In this document: piece by piece, positions 21,050-21,311 of the stretch
Numbering within the stretch: position 1 is the stretch's first letter
Layout: every line of letters starts with the position of its first letter
From: Prevotella sp.
GTDB lineage: Bacteria > Bacteroidota > Bacteroidia > Bacteroidales > Bacteroidaceae
Assembly: GCA_017428805.1 (NCBI GenBank)
Contig: JAFRQC010000091.1
Location: 1 to 21,311 of the forward strand
Direction: 5' to 3'
Length of the DNA stretch: 21,311 nt
Translations under genes and position numbers: made by a program
The notes under the pieces: model-generated
Told to the model about the DNA's origin: nothing
Seen by the model: the letters and a program-made list of their open reading frames with translations, nothing else
Databases searched by the model: none

Positions 21050-21311
21050 TCACAACGGTGAGATTTCGCCGCGGAGGGACTGCGTCATAAGGGAGCGGAC
21101 GGTGTCGGGGGAGTCGGGATAGTGCGACTGGAGGAACATCAGCTTGGTGACGGCGCTCTCGACGGTCATATCGCGGCCGCTGATGACACCCGCCTCCTGG
21201 AGATGGTAGCCGCAGTCGTAACGGGACATCTCGACGGCGCCCTGCAGACACTGGCTGATGTTGACGATCACCTTGCCGTTGCGGGTGCCCTCGCGGAGGG
21301 CGTTGAGGAGC
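21050..21311 (-). CDS. ansA: Type I L-asparaginase, C-terminal fragment
   Basis: The frame is open to the window edge, so only about the last 87 residues are seen; the gene starts outside. The visible part reads LLNALREGTRNGKVIVNISQ, then QGAVEMSRYDCG and AGVISGRDMTVESAVTKL, ending in SLRGEISPL. This matches the C-terminal domain of cytoplasmic AnsA-type asparaginases, which hydrolyse asparagine to aspartate and ammonia. The catalytic threonines lie in the missing N-terminal domain and cannot be checked. It is upstream of carB on the same strand but separated by a terminator and a 465 nt gap with its own carB promoter, so the two are independent. Confidence 0.85.
   Translation of the reverse strand, partial: LLNALREGTRNGKVIVNISQCLQGAVEMSRYDCGYHLQEAGVISGRDMTVESAVTKLMFLQSHYPDSPDTVRSLMTQSLRGEISPL

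Overview
The window looks like a chromosomal segment from the order Bacteroidales, most likely Prevotella or a close relative. Three things point there. Many intergenic regions carry the Bacteroidetes -7 box TAnnTTTG (on the minus strand it reads as CAAAGATA or CAAAGGTA), three of them with a -33 TTTG or TTG exactly 20 nt away. Genes lack Shine-Dalgarno sequences. Several families are typical of the group: the HU-HIG protein with a 'smalltalk' micropeptide, a UmuC-like polymerase with YolD, and a secreted GH2 beta-galactosidase carrying a LamG domain. No plasmid, phage or conjugation module is intact.

Layout. Positions 1-1262 hold no convincing gene. They contain a possible small transcript, a remarkable ~450 bp nested palindrome (377-827), a decayed coding region and a terminator. 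At 1263-4092 three plus-strand genes are joined by ATGA stop/start overlaps: a Y-family polymerase, a shortened YolD-like protein and a methionine-type aminotransferase. Converging on them is a minus-strand group (9987 to 4116): a TIGR04076 protein, a 1273-residue GH2 beta-galactosidase, a small alpha/beta hydrolase and a glutathione peroxidase-nitroreductase fusion. At 10172-11447 lies an HU-HIG/smalltalk cassette without its usual amidase, plus a 5'-truncated P5-like structural gene. dinB (11554-12636, plus) follows and meets the minus-strand group greA-eptA-vanW. A divergent sigma-70 factor (15704-16420, plus) shares its upstream region with greA. A tRNA-Ser(CGA), a YigZ/IMPACT protein and carB follow on the minus strand, and the window ends inside a type I L-asparaginase gene.

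Themes. Two Y-family DNA polymerases lie within 10 kb. Envelope functions (lipid A phosphoethanolamine transferase, VanW) sit downstream of greA. A hairpin-forming dispersed repeat sits just after stop codons of HU and carB. A heptamer minisatellite has been absorbed in frame into the beta-galactosidase. The least explained structure is the mirror-symmetric palindrome upstream of the UmuC-like polymerase. I cannot show that it is a new system, but it is the best candidate for something undescribed here.
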